Of a stretch of DNA of 31,582 nt, positions 15,418 to 24,222 are shown one piece after another (the stretch's first letter is position 1; each line of letters starts with the position of its first letter). The notes beneath the pieces are model-generated. The model was not told the DNA's origin. It saw only the letters and a list, made by a program, of their open reading frames with translations, and made no database searches. Both the position numbers and the translations under genes were made by a program. Source of the stretch: Planctomycetota bacterium (GTDB lineage: Bacteria > Planctomycetota > Phycisphaerae > Sedimentisphaerales > Anaerobacaceae); the NCBI GenBank assembly GCA_017885385.1, contig JAFNGF010000164.1, positions 13,021-44,602 on the forward strand. The letters are read 5' to 3'.

Positions 15418-16129
15418 CGTAAGAGATTTGACAGCTCGATACGGGGCGGTGGTAGCCCTTAAGAATGTCTCTTTCCATGTGGGCGAAGGGGAAATTGTCG
15501 CGATGATAGGCCCCAACGGAGCAGGTAAGTCAACGGCATTGAAGGCCGTCAGCGGTGTCTTGCAAACAACCGACGGCACTATTGAGAACGGCAAGATTTT
15601 GTTTGAGGGCAAAAGCATTAAGGGTCTAACGACGAACGAGCTGGTTGGCAGGGGCATATCCTTAGCCCCGGAAGGCAGGCGTGTTTTTACCACGATGACG
15701 GTGCTGGAAAATCTTCAGATGGGAGCGTACAAGCGTAAGGATAAAGCATCGGTAAGTCAAGATATGGACATGGTGCTTACACTTTTCCCGCCCCTTAAGG
15801 GAAGGACTAAACAAAAAGCGTGTACGCTTTCTACCGGCGAGCAACAGATGTTAGCTATCGGTAGAGCACTGATGCAAAGGCCAAAAATATTGCTGGCGGA
15901 CGAGCCATCTCTGGGACTGTCTCCCAATTTTGTGGAACTGATTTTCGACAAGTTTACAGAGATCAACAAGAATGGCACGACCATACTGCTTGTGGAGCAG
16001 AACGCTTCAGAGGCCCTCCGCATCAGCCACAGAGCGTATGTCTTCAGTATCGGCGAAATCGTCCTGAGCGATTCAGGCCGGAATCTGCGCCGAAACCCAG
16101 ATGTGCAGAAGACCTTTCTGGGCGCCTAA
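15407..16129 (+). CDS. livF: Branched-chain amino-acid ABC transporter ATPase LivF
   Basis: A 240-aa second ATPase, heterodimer partner of LivG. Walker A GPNGAGKST (35-43), signature LSTGEQQMLAIGRAL, Walker B ILLADEPSLGLSP and switch LLVEQN are present. A TTG start at 15407 is preferred: AGGAGGAG (15394-15401) lies 5 nt upstream and LivF similarity begins there (LLDVRDLTARYG). An upstream ATG at 15377 adds ten non-conserved residues and lacks a ribosome-binding site. The start lies inside the last codons of livG (11-nt overlap). It is the last gene of the operon; no terminator with a T-tract follows. Confidence 0.93.
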   Translation: MLLDVRDLTARYGAVVALKNVSFHVGEGEIVAMIGPNGAGKSTALKAVSGVLQTTDGTIENGKILFEGKSIKGLTTNELVGRGISLAPEGRRVFTTMTVLENLQMGAYKRKDKASVSQDMDMVLTLFPPLKGRTKQKACTLSTGEQQMLAIGRALMQRPKILLADEPSLGLSPNFVELIFDKFTEINKNGTTILLVEQNASEALRISHRAYVFSIGEIVLSDSGRNLRRNPDVQKTFLGA

Positions 16130-16154
16130 CCTTCCGGTAGCCATTTCAGTCTAA

Positions 16155-16177
16155 GCATCGGACTAACAATCCGATGC
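16155..16177. other. Anticodon-arm-like hairpin, attachment-site-like scar (site B)
   Basis: GCATCGGA (16155-16162), 7-nt loop CTAACAA, TCCGATGC (16170-16177). It is followed by TATAAAACATTAACG and then ACTTATAGAC, matching the flanks of the tRNA-Arg scar at 3.76 kb and the hairpin at 24.52 kb. On the minus strand the loop would carry a GTT (Asn) anticodon, but no T or D arm accompanies it. It is not a terminator because no T-tract follows. Confidence 0.5.
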
Positions 16178-16408
16178 TATAAAACATTAACGTGCGGCAA
16201 GGCAACGACTTATAGACTCAGGGTGATCCGCCTTACAAACCAGCTTACAAACAGAATTCAGAAATCGCCGAAAATCAGACATCGTGAGGGTGACGGTCCC
16301 AAGTCAGAAAATATGGCTTGCCTCCTGAAGAGAATTGCCGCATCAGGTGGTTTTGGTCTATCCGTAAAGGGGCTGTAACCTCAAGCGTCGGATTCATAAA
16401 CTGCTGCC

Positions 16409-16510
16409 TTGCTGGATCGTCTGACGCACCATTGTCATATCTTCGAGATGAATGGCGAAAGCTACCGGTTCAAACAGTCGTACAGAAAGCTAAACCCAAG
16501 AAAAACTAAC
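16409..16510 (+). pseudogene. istB (IS21-family helper ATPase) C-terminal relic
   Basis: The frame reads LLDRLTHHCHIFEMNGESYRF followed by KQS, the well-known C-terminal end of IS21-family IstB ATPases. The frame just upstream (about 16366-16400, AVTSSVGF) may be a second, frame-shifted piece of the same gene with an internal deletion. The Walker A, Walker B and transposase (istA) parts are absent, so this is a dead IS remnant. Confidence 0.7.
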
Positions 16511-16607
16511 ATTGTCCTTGTGTGCCTCCAGAGGGAGGCTTATTATGTGGGCTCGGTGCGGCTGATTTGCGTGCCGACCCGTGGCTGTTTTACATGCTGA
16601 TTACCAA

Positions 16608-16734
16608 GCTTACAGGAGGAAACCCAAAAACAGCGCAAAATCACCCTAGAAAACTACTCTTTGATTTGGCCAAAGCGGTAACACTTTGGCCTGAGCTACA
16701 GGAGCATATCAGGGCGGCAATTATACACACATAG
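16608..16734 (+). pseudogene. WPEL-motif peptide relic
   Basis: CTTACAGGAGGAAACCC leads into a frame ending DLAKAVTLWPELQEHIRAAI and a TAG at 16734. It aligns with the copy at 3781-3978 both in the DNA before it (AGCTTACA...CAAA.TCA) and in the peptide. The tail after RAAI is shortened. The IS21 relic lies between this and the site-B hairpin, so IS insertion seems to have split a unit that is contiguous at site A. Confidence 0.5.
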
Positions 16735-16933
16735 ATGGCCCTTTCTGGTCTGGTACGTGACCGGAAATGCTGGTGGAAAAGAAAGCTACGGCTTTTTGGA
16801 GACTGCGTCCAGCCTATAGGTACGAGGCGGTCCTCATCGAGTGTAAAACGTGAAGCGCATGCTCTGCACCGAATTACGTTTGCCATCTTGGCCAGCTTCA
16901 CTGCCAAATAGGCACTTGGAGGTGCCCCAGGAG

Positions 16934-19900
16934 TCACTTAGCCGCCAGGAGATCGCCCATGGTGCGGGTGATTATCTCTACAAATCGTCTGGCTCTCAGA
17001 CTAGATGAAACATCCCACAGGTTCTTCAGTACGACGATTTGTTTCTTCAATCGTTTTTGCCGGTCCGAGGGAACTGGACAGAACATTGCAGCTGCACCTC
17101 GATCCAGCAAGAAACTACACCATTTCTGCTCTTTTTCTTTGATAAAGGGCACAACTGGCGGGAATGCCACCTCCCTAGTATCCGGTCTCCGATAAAGATG
17201 CAGGGCCAAACGGCCCATGTCAGGCAGTTCTGGCACATACAGCCGCAGAAGCCCACAGACTAGAATGAGGTGGTCCAGGGCCACGTACTTTTCCGTTCCC
17301 CACGGCTCTTTTGAGTCAGCTGCACAGAGATCTGGATCATAGTAGGGATTTGGGAAGAGGCAACTGATTAGAGGCCTTCCATCCTTCAGTGCGTCCTTGA
17401 TGGCTTCATCAATCTCCCGGAAATTGTATTTTGGCACGGTGTCTCCCCCTGGTGTCTTGATAGAAAGCCACTCCTTCGAATAGTCTTTGTATATGCGCAA
17501 GACTTCTTGATAGATGTGTGGCACAAATTTGAAGGCCTCGCGGCACATGATCCTAAATTGCTTCCGGCAATACTGTTGAACCACCTCGCCGTGTCCCCCA
17601 AACCATAGCCGTTCGTAGTCTGTAAAGAAACGACCACATTTGTCAATCATATCTTCAAATCGCCGTAACGCACATTTCACGCTTTCGTTCTCATGCAACC
17701 ATCTTTCCGGGAGATTTATTGGGTCCTTCAGATCGTCCGGAACTGCATCTATTGCGAAGAAAAGAAGCACAAGCAGTTCCGTGAAACGGAAAAGAGTATC
17801 GGATTCATCCTTGCCCGCACTTTCGATCGAGCGCGAATAAGTACATAAATGATAGTTCAAGAATCTGTCCCTATCGCAACGAAATAGAAAAACAAGGCTC
17901 ATGAGATTTGCGAAAACTTCGCCAATTTGTTCTTCGGACACATGATGGAGTGAAGCAATGTCATAAACGTGTGATCCTTTATTCTTCCGCAGAACTCCAA
18001 ACATCAAATGGGCTGCTTCGTGCAAGCTGTCCGAATAGCTTGCAACGTGTAGTACGTGAGGCACGTCCACCTCAAAGTAGGCAAGTTGTGCCTCAGCTTC
18101 TATTCCTAGGTTCAGGGAACAGCACTTGATTCCTGGGGCCAGACCAACGCGAATAAGCCCACCCACCCTGTCTCTGCGTTGTGGTTCGCCTTTGGCGAGT
18201 GCATATCTGCGCAAAAGCCCCAGACTGCACAGTATCGGAGCGTTTGCTGCGGCCAATATCTGGTTGATTCCACCGCGAAAGTCTACGCCCATTTCCCGCG
18301 CTTGAGTTTCCGGATATGCTCTACGCATATGACGTACACGGTGGCTTAAAGCGCTTTGAATAGCTTCGACGAAACGGGATATTTGTTCGGCCGTCTCTGA
18401 ATTCAACACACCTGCATGCCTGGTGTTAGACCTTTTCTGTAATTGCCTGGGCAAAAATCTTGTCAAAGCGGCATGAAGTGATGCAAAAGCATCATAAAAA
18501 TCGAGGGCAACATCGAACAAGAACGGATCGCGCAAAAAAATCGCGAAATTCTGATACAGGTATAGCAATGTCTGCCGAAGCGAAACGGGCAGAATCTGGT
18601 TGAGTCCGTCAATACAGAATTGCCCGCACCATTCTCCCAAGGCGTTGGATTTGTTCCGCGCCATTTTGTCTAGCCGTTCGGGGCGGTAGAGCCTCTGCTG
18701 TATTTCAGGAAGCAACCTGTTCAAAGGTGGAAAATGATTACTACCCAGACTTCCATGGATTAGTCGGTGCATGCAATCATCAGACCGAAAACTTGGGACT
18801 GGAATGGTTAAACTTGTGGTAATGTCAATAAGGTCCCTACCATGATTTCGAGTGCGTTCTCGGTCGGCAAAAACCGTGCAATTCTGGCAGATCAAAGACA
18901 AAAACGAAGTCACACGCGTCACAGGAAAATGGTCTCTTCCTGGCATGGAGGCATAAGGGAAAACGAGGTCTCCAATGCCAGCCTGGTACCGATAATAATC
19001 ACTTTCACCGAAATCTATCTCAGATTGGTCATTGACACCTATGACTGATTTCTTATCCCTCTCCACCACAGTGTGATGTCCGCAAGCAATCTGGAACTCA
19101 GACACCGCTTGTACATAACCTCGACAATCGGTGTTGTCCGCCTTAAAGAAACCACTTGGAGAGACAGCAAGCGAACTATGTGTCCACCGGAATATGTGGT
19201 TGTCTTTGAGGCAATCAATACCGCCTTCCCAAGTCTCCTTGCGCAGACTCTTGCTTGACGCAATCACGAGCTGATGTACTTCACTCTCACGTACCATATC
19301 CTTAATATACTCATCGCTTGCGAAGACTTCGCCGAATGTCAGCGCTCTCAGCGCACTGACAAGTGTCATACCGAGGGAATAGTTACGACAGAAGATTAAA
19401 GTCCCAATTTCCTCTGCGCCCTGCAAATCGAGCAGAGCTATTTGTATGTACTGCAGATCTTCCTTCGTAATAAGAGTGCCCCAAGGGCCTCTTTCTTTCT
19501 CGGATGGAATAAAACCTGGGAGACGCTCCATAACACTATTGACCTTCTTGACCATCGCTCTGAATATGGCTTGCTGGAACAGGAGACTCAGACCGGTTGT
19601 CGCCAAGCCGTCCATCTTGTACTTGGTGAATACGAGCAAAGGTTGCCTACTCTGAAATCGGTGCTCCAAGAAGCTATATTCTCTGATGGCACCTTCTTCG
19701 TGGGAAGGGCCTTCAGAGAATTTATCAAACAAGAAGTGTAACTCGCAAAAAAAGGGGCTGTCCTGCTGACCGAGGCTCTCTAAAGTAGGACAGAATGCTA
19801 TGGACAGCTCTTCCAAAGTACTGTCCATATCTGCAGTCATGCATCTTACAGGATCGAAATCATCAAGTAACACAAGATACAGTTCATCCGAATTTCCGAA

Positions 19901-20161
19901 CGGTATGTAACAGACAGGATTGAAAAGATATGAAGCAAGAGGAGATTCCTCAGGTTCCCCATTGGCTTGTTTCAATGCGCTATAGTTTTTCTCAACATTT
20001 AGCCGATATTTAGTGCACCTTTCTCTAAAACTTAACAAGCCTTGAAGAAACTTCTCGTCTCCGGCGAGTCCAGGCCATTTTGCATCAATAAGACCTATCA
20101 TGGCCAGGTAGCCGTGGTAAGCCAAACCTCTGCAATACGCTCTCTCCTGCTTATTGGGCAT
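16934..20161 (-). CDS. Large HEXXH zincin-motif protein, putative conflict-system effector
   Basis: A 1075-aa soluble protein of no family I recognise overall. Residues 711-753 contain SLHEAAHLMFG, giving HExxH (His714, Glu715, His718), and 30 residues later GEVFANL with Glu748. This is the spacing of gluzincin metallopeptidases, where the downstream Glu is the third zinc ligand. The N-terminal 400 residues are mixed alpha/beta with acidic segments (LVLLDDFDP, DMDSTLEEL). The middle (500-680) is helical and the C-terminal 250 residues are rich in aromatic and charged residues. No signal peptide or membrane helix is seen, so it should act in the cytoplasm. Its start overlaps the preceding gene by 11 nt. 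It is the last gene of a four-gene unit with an HD/death-like protein; protease effector is inferred. Confidence 0.75.
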   Translation of the reverse strand: MPNKQERAYCRGLAYHGYLAMIGLIDAKWPGLAGDEKFLQGLLSFRERCTKYRLNVEKNYSALKQANGEPEESPLASYLFNPVCYIPFGNSDELYLVLLDDFDPVRCMTADMDSTLEELSIAFCPTLESLGQQDSPFFCELHFLFDKFSEGPSHEEGAIREYSFLEHRFQSRQPLLVFTKYKMDGLATTGLSLLFQQAIFRAMVKKVNSVMERLPGFIPSEKERGPWGTLITKEDLQYIQIALLDLQGAEEIGTLIFCRNYSLGMTLVSALRALTFGEVFASDEYIKDMVRESEVHQLVIASSKSLRKETWEGGIDCLKDNHIFRWTHSSLAVSPSGFFKADNTDCRGYVQAVSEFQIACGHHTVVERDKKSVIGVNDQSEIDFGESDYYRYQAGIGDLVFPYASMPGRDHFPVTRVTSFLSLICQNCTVFADRERTRNHGRDLIDITTSLTIPVPSFRSDDCMHRLIHGSLGSNHFPPLNRLLPEIQQRLYRPERLDKMARNKSNALGEWCGQFCIDGLNQILPVSLRQTLLYLYQNFAIFLRDPFLFDVALDFYDAFASLHAALTRFLPRQLQKRSNTRHAGVLNSETAEQISRFVEAIQSALSHRVRHMRRAYPETQAREMGVDFRGGINQILAAANAPILCSLGLLRRYALAKGEPQRRDRVGGLIRVGLAPGIKCCSLNLGIEAEAQLAYFEVDVPHVLHVASYSDSLHEAAHLMFGVLRKNKGSHVYDIASLHHVSEEQIGEVFANLMSLVFLFRCDRDRFLNYHLCTYSRSIESAGKDESDTLFRFTELLVLLFFAIDAVPDDLKDPINLPERWLHENESVKCALRRFEDMIDKCGRFFTDYERLWFGGHGEVVQQYCRKQFRIMCREAFKFVPHIYQEVLRIYKDYSKEWLSIKTPGGDTVPKYNFREIDEAIKDALKDGRPLISCLFPNPYYDPDLCAADSKEPWGTEKYVALDHLILVCGLLRLYVPELPDMGRLALHLYRRPDTREVAFPPVVPFIKEKEQKWCSFLLDRGAAAMFCPVPSDRQKRLKKQIVVLKNLWDVSSSLRARRFVEIITRTMGDLLAAK

Positions 20162-20855
20162 CTTGACGTTGCGAATCTCTTTCTTGGCTTTTGGTCTTAG
20201 AATTCATCAGACGACGCGTCCTTTTTCTGTTCGACCTACTCGCAAAATCTGATGGCTCTTTGCCAAGGTTTCCAAACAGCCTCCCGATACCCATGCTCAA
20301 GAACGTTGAATGGTCAGTTCGTCGGGCCAAGAAAGACGAAGAGATCGTCCTCGACAACGTACGAATGGTATCAAGGAAACACCGTCGGAGTAAGTGAAGA
20401 TGACTATGGCTCGATTGGGTTGAAGAATCTCCTGCAAGTGTTGCACTCACCGCTGCTACCTTTCGCTCAGGCGCTCTATCTATCTCTACAGGCCTACGCA
20501 AGCGCAAAGTTATCTTGGGCAAAACCACCGACTGCAGCCGTTTTTTTTCTTCCTCCGACTTGTAGCAAACGATGTCAAAATCGTCCACATCCTTAAACTT
20601 GCCAGCGTTATGAATGATACTTGCGCGAGGGGTGTAGTACTCGATGACCTTCTTTGCTGAGCAAAGGTCCTTCTGACCGGCAAAGCCACCTATTGCAGCA
20701 CGACAAAGGTCAATAATAGCTGCTGCCTTTTGCTGCACGTTTCCTCTTTCGTAGCAAACATCTTGGTATAGAGACAGAAACTCTTTCTCGAAGGCATCCC
20801 ATCGTATAGTCATGTCTTTGTCAACGGTAAGAGGTTCTTTAAAAATTTCGATCAT
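20151..20855 (-). CDS. Unknown protein with basic Ser/Arg-rich tail, conflict cluster
   Basis: A 234-aa protein of no known family. Residues 1-130 look folded (TIRWDAFEKEFLSLYQDVCYE, and DVDDFDIVCYKSEEEKKRL). The last 80 residues are strongly basic and Ser-rich (SNRKRTRRLMNSKTKSQERDSQ), probably disordered and nucleic-acid- or partner-binding. ATG 20855 is chosen over GTG 20867 because GGTGG lies 8 nt before it. It is overlapped by the zincin-protein start, so the two are co-translated and may act together, for example as a regulator or substrate of the zincin. Confidence 0.65.
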   Translation of the reverse strand: MIEIFKEPLTVDKDMTIRWDAFEKEFLSLYQDVCYERGNVQQKAAAIIDLCRAAIGGFAGQKDLCSAKKVIEYYTPRASIIHNAGKFKDVDDFDIVCYKSEEEKKRLQSVVLPKITLRLRRPVEIDRAPERKVAAVSATLAGDSSTQSSHSHLHLLRRCFLDTIRTLSRTISSSFLARRTDHSTFLSMGIGRLFGNLGKEPSDFASRSNRKRTRRLMNSKTKSQERDSQRQDAQ

Positions 20856-20930
20856 GCAGTAAACCACCTGTCAGGCTGTTCCACAATCATCGTATTGCAT
20901 TTACTGAGCTCCATCCGCTCATAAAACTAG

Positions 20931-21953
20931 TCAACTTATACGCAATTCCTTGATTTCTGGCAATATCCCATTATAAGATTTCTCTGCATTTTCCCTTATA
21001 TACTGTAGTATCGACATCTCAATATCGGATACGTTAGCTGAAATGGTGCAGACCTGCTCCCCGAATGGGGCATAGTATCTCCATTCACCGCCGGAATTTT
21101 TCTGGAAAGCCTTAAAATGTTTGATAAACATCGAAAAATACAGTATCTTACCAAGAAGGATATGGTGGTTTGGGTAGCCGCCCTTGCTAAGTACACCAGC
21201 GGCTATCTCTTCGGCCGTTGACTTTGCTTTACCCTTCGCTAGGTCAAGCGAGATACTGAGGCTCTCAAAGAAGTGATCTAGGCGGTTCTCAAGTTTCTCG
21301 ATGTTACAAATCTCTTCCGGAGGGATAATAAGACCTTCATGTCCCGCATTGACTGCCTTAGCTGCCTCCCTAATATGACCTAAATGTTCTATAACCCCAA
21401 ATAGAAGCGAAATGTCACGGTCAGCATTTGCTACAGCCGTAGCAAACGAAATGGAGGCGTGTGGCAATCCACATATACGGCCTGCTTCGCGGCAGTCCGT
21501 CGGGCCAATCTTTGTACCTATTCTGGACGACAATATGGTCCGAATACTGTTTATGGGTGTGGTTTTTAGTGCGTAGTCGTGCCGTTCTTTTGGAAGGGGG
21601 GGTATCGGTACTTCAGGAGGTGGGGAGTATTGCTTCGGCACTTTCCGATTATCAGTGTCCACTGTTTCCACTAATCGTGCAAGTTGTTTAATATGATCAC
21701 TACGTCGGCAAAAATCCTTTAAATATTGAATCACTTTAAGAAGTGTGGAGTCATCCTCAGTCTCGATCAGCCGATGCAACAGAGCTTGCACAAACGAGTC
21801 GAGGCTATCTCTTGGTAACTTAGTTATATCACAACCGGCAGCCGATAGACCATCTCTGAATTCTTGTTCCTGGCCGCTCGCGGCCCGCTTTATATCTTCA
21901 ACGATTGCCTTCTTATTTTTATCTAGCGCGTCTCTGATGGGCTTTGTGTGCAT
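20931..21953 (-). CDS. Unknown helical protein with possible effector-associated (death-like) N-terminus
   Basis: A 340-aa protein. Residues about 30-100 (FRDGLSAAG....LPRDSLDSFVQALLHRL...DDSTLLKVIQYLKDFC) have the small helical-bundle pattern of effector-associated domains in prokaryotic conflict proteins; this is a weak, pattern-level match. A Pro-rich linker (YSPPPEVPIPPLPKE) separates it from a mostly helical C-terminal domain (180-340) with no recognisable catalytic motif. The ATG has a good ribosome-binding site (GGGGAG, 4 nt away). It starts 27 bp after the HD gene. It may be an adaptor linking the HD protein to the zincin. Confidence 0.65.
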   Translation of the reverse strand: MHTKPIRDALDKNKKAIVEDIKRAASGQEQEFRDGLSAAGCDITKLPRDSLDSFVQALLHRLIETEDDSTLLKVIQYLKDFCRRSDHIKQLARLVETVDTDNRKVPKQYSPPPEVPIPPLPKERHDYALKTTPINSIRTILSSRIGTKIGPTDCREAGRICGLPHASISFATAVANADRDISLLFGVIEHLGHIREAAKAVNAGHEGLIIPPEEICNIEKLENRLDHFFESLSISLDLAKGKAKSTAEEIAAGVLSKGGYPNHHILLGKILYFSMFIKHFKAFQKNSGGEWRYYAPFGEQVCTISANVSDIEMSILQYIRENAEKSYNGILPEIKELRIS

Positions 21954-21980
21954 ACACTCCCCTTTTCATCTTGAGAACCA

Positions 21981-23444
21981 TTATTGTTCGAAAAGAGTCA
22001 ACACTTCAGGAATCCGCTTGCCGCGCCGAGAATGCTCGGCAAGTGCCTGGAATACCTTCCGAACAATCTCCTCTCCCTCACTGTTTATGCATCGATGGAT
22101 AAAAGAGTCGACTTTGTTTGCAAAGGTATCACCGCGAAGAAAGGATGTATCAAAATCGGCTCGACGAAGAAGCGATAGGAAATCATCTTGTGTCTCAAAA
22201 GCACTCGTGATTTCTCTTCTTATCTCTTCCCAGTTTTGCTCTATAAAATCACGGAAATTCTTTCTGCCTGGAGGTACCATGATTTTTTCTAAATCCTCAC
22301 CTATTCTCAGTTTTAGAATGCCGATAGCCGTGAGTACAGAGGGTGCCTGTGCTGCAATCTCATTCAATCGATTGGCAGCGCTCTCCATCAATTCGAGCGA
22401 GATACGGATACTCCCCTGTAAGGTGCCCAAAATATTGATTTGCTCTGGCGCCGAGTTTATGAGCAGGCTCAACTTCGCGATAAAGTCCTTTCTCGCATCG
22501 TCATCAAATCTTGAGAGATCGCCTTCTATCAGGACTTGAACATGAACCCGCGCATCTCGTCCCGCTTCCAGCGAAGATGTACGTATCTGTGTTTCTCCAT
22601 ATGTATTTCTTGTGGATTCAATTATTGCCCCCCCTTCGTCAAGATACAGTTCGTAAGGAAACCCAAAGCGATGTAGGTCTTCAGCAATTGAAACCCATTC
22701 GTTTCTCCTAATATAGTCAAAGGCCTCGCGTAGAGCATCTCTTTGCTCACGATTTCTGGGTGCAGCCTGAATCAGCACCCTCGATCCATCAATGCCCCAA
22801 CCGTCTATGCAATACCGAGCAAGGTATTTCTTTCTTTTTATTCCCCGCAGTCCCTTTGCATTAGTGGCGAGTGTGGAAATGCGGCTGAAGTCAGTGTGCA
22901 GGATGTCAGCTGTCTTAAGTAGAATCGCCACACGCTGCATGTTTACAGGACCGTACGACGTCTGATGTTGAGGCCTAAGTCTCCGCAGCTCTCTCTGGAA
23001 CCCGTCCACCTTTAGATCGTGAATGTTAATGGCTAGCGCGACGGCATCCGCCTCAGGTCTGCCCAAGCCAAGTCTTTCGTGGTTTTTTCGAACGAATTCT
23101 GCCGAACCTTGGCCATGCGCAAAACCCAGAGGCAAGCTGTTCTTTATGGCTTTGTCAAAATCGTGACAACACGCTGCCGCTGAGAGAAGAAACAGTTCGG
23201 GAGGAACGAATCCATACAGGTTTCTTTCGCCACTTGTACTATTATGAGATTCGTACATGAGTCGCCAGATATTCTGTTCGACCATTTTGACATGGACACG
23301 ACCATTTTCGTTACTGTCTGGATAATTCTGTCTGTCATGAATCGGCTGCGATAGTCGCCACAAGATGTCTAAAAGAACCGCAAAGTTCTTGTCTCTCATC
23401 TGCCTCAGATAATCACGCAGCCCGCTCGGCGTTCCTTTATCCAC
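21981..23444 (-). CDS. HD-domain phosphohydrolase with C-terminal death-like (EAD1-like) domain
   Basis: A 487-aa first gene of the minus-strand cluster. Residues 25-190 are an HD domain with all metal-binding positions: His51, His94-Asp95 (CCHDFDKAI), His110, His142-Asp143 and Asp180 (LKTADILH). It resembles the HD variants found in prokaryotic conflict systems, probably acting on a nucleotide or phospho-substrate. Residues about 298-362 form a small alpha/beta module (VLIEGDLSRFDDDARKDFIAKL...GSIRISLEL) that I associate with NTP-dependent conflict proteins. Residues about 402-480 match the effector-associated domain 1 pattern (EEIRREITSAF....FLSLLRRA...EEIVRKVFQAL). A GTG start is preceded by CGGAG at 8-9 nt. 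The phosphohydrolase fold is firm; the module names are by eye. Confidence 0.8.
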   Translation of the reverse strand: MDKGTPSGLRDYLRQMRDKNFAVLLDILWRLSQPIHDRQNYPDSNENGRVHVKMVEQNIWRLMYESHNSTSGERNLYGFVPPELFLLSAAACCHDFDKAIKNSLPLGFAHGQGSAEFVRKNHERLGLGRPEADAVALAINIHDLKVDGFQRELRRLRPQHQTSYGPVNMQRVAILLKTADILHTDFSRISTLATNAKGLRGIKRKKYLARYCIDGWGIDGSRVLIQAAPRNREQRDALREAFDYIRRNEWVSIAEDLHRFGFPYELYLDEGGAIIESTRNTYGETQIRTSSLEAGRDARVHVQVLIEGDLSRFDDDARKDFIAKLSLLINSAPEQINILGTLQGSIRISLELMESAANRLNEIAAQAPSVLTAIGILKLRIGEDLEKIMVPPGRKNFRDFIEQNWEEIRREITSAFETQDDFLSLLRRADFDTSFLRGDTFANKVDSFIHRCINSEGEEIVRKVFQALAEHSRRGKRIPEVLTLFEQ

Positions 23445-24203
23445 AGTGAGTTTCTCCGTTTACAATTACACGATAACTACCGGCACAAACACTTTTTCTC
23501 ATCTCTAAGCCTATGGGAACCGGGTAAGCGAATTGCTGGCAATGACTATTCTTTCGAGCTGTAACACAAAAGGCTGTATCCCACAGGACCGGTCACGTCT
23601 GGGGAAATTCACTAGCGGCCTTTTGTGGAATAACAGGAGTTCTGTAAAATTCCAAACAGCCACACACCCCACCGAGAATCGACCAAGGCATCGTGGGAGG
23701 TTTCTCGGCCTCGCTGAAAAAGCATGCCCGGATGGCAGAACGGGGCTGCAGAATGTCGCGTATCGTTGTTCTCTACACAACTTCCCGATCATGCAGCCTC
23801 CACACTCCTCACATATGGCACATTAGTACAGTGCCAAAATCAGCTTTCTCAACTTTGATGCTGACAGTCGATCCATCTGGGGCAGTTCCTCGGCCAGTTA
23901 TACTAACGGAAACCGTCGGCCAGATCAACAAAAAAAATATGCGCCAAGAATCAGGCCCCTAAAGGGTCGATCTTCACCCTGGGTGGCCTTTTCCGCGTGA
24001 CGCGCGAGCAAAATAGTCATCACGGGGCACGGCCACCGTAAACCCCGTCCCTTTCGGCGCCACGGTAATACCGACCGTGGGTACAGCTTGACCAAGCACG
24101 AGTGGTCTGCTGGCACGCCCCCTATTACCCCGGGCGTTTTCAAAGGGGCAAATGTTGAGCTTCTTATTTGCCAATAGTCTACGAGCACTACCCTGACATT
24201 TCT

Positions 24204-24222
24204 ATTGTGGAAACTACGTATT
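24204..24222 (+). repeat. 19-bp inverted repeat, left copy
   Basis: ATTGTGGAAACTACGTATT is the exact reverse complement of 24880-24898. Similarity continues inward as TTTTTGAC versus GTCAAAAA, but with about ten extra bases in the right copy. The outer ends are about 695 bp apart and the hairpin scar and cos-like relic lie between them. Confidence 0.65.

Noticed and set aside
16155..16177. Rho-independent terminator after livF
   Set aside because: The hairpin is strong but no T-run follows on either strand, and the same structure recurs at sites A and C with conserved non-terminator flanks.
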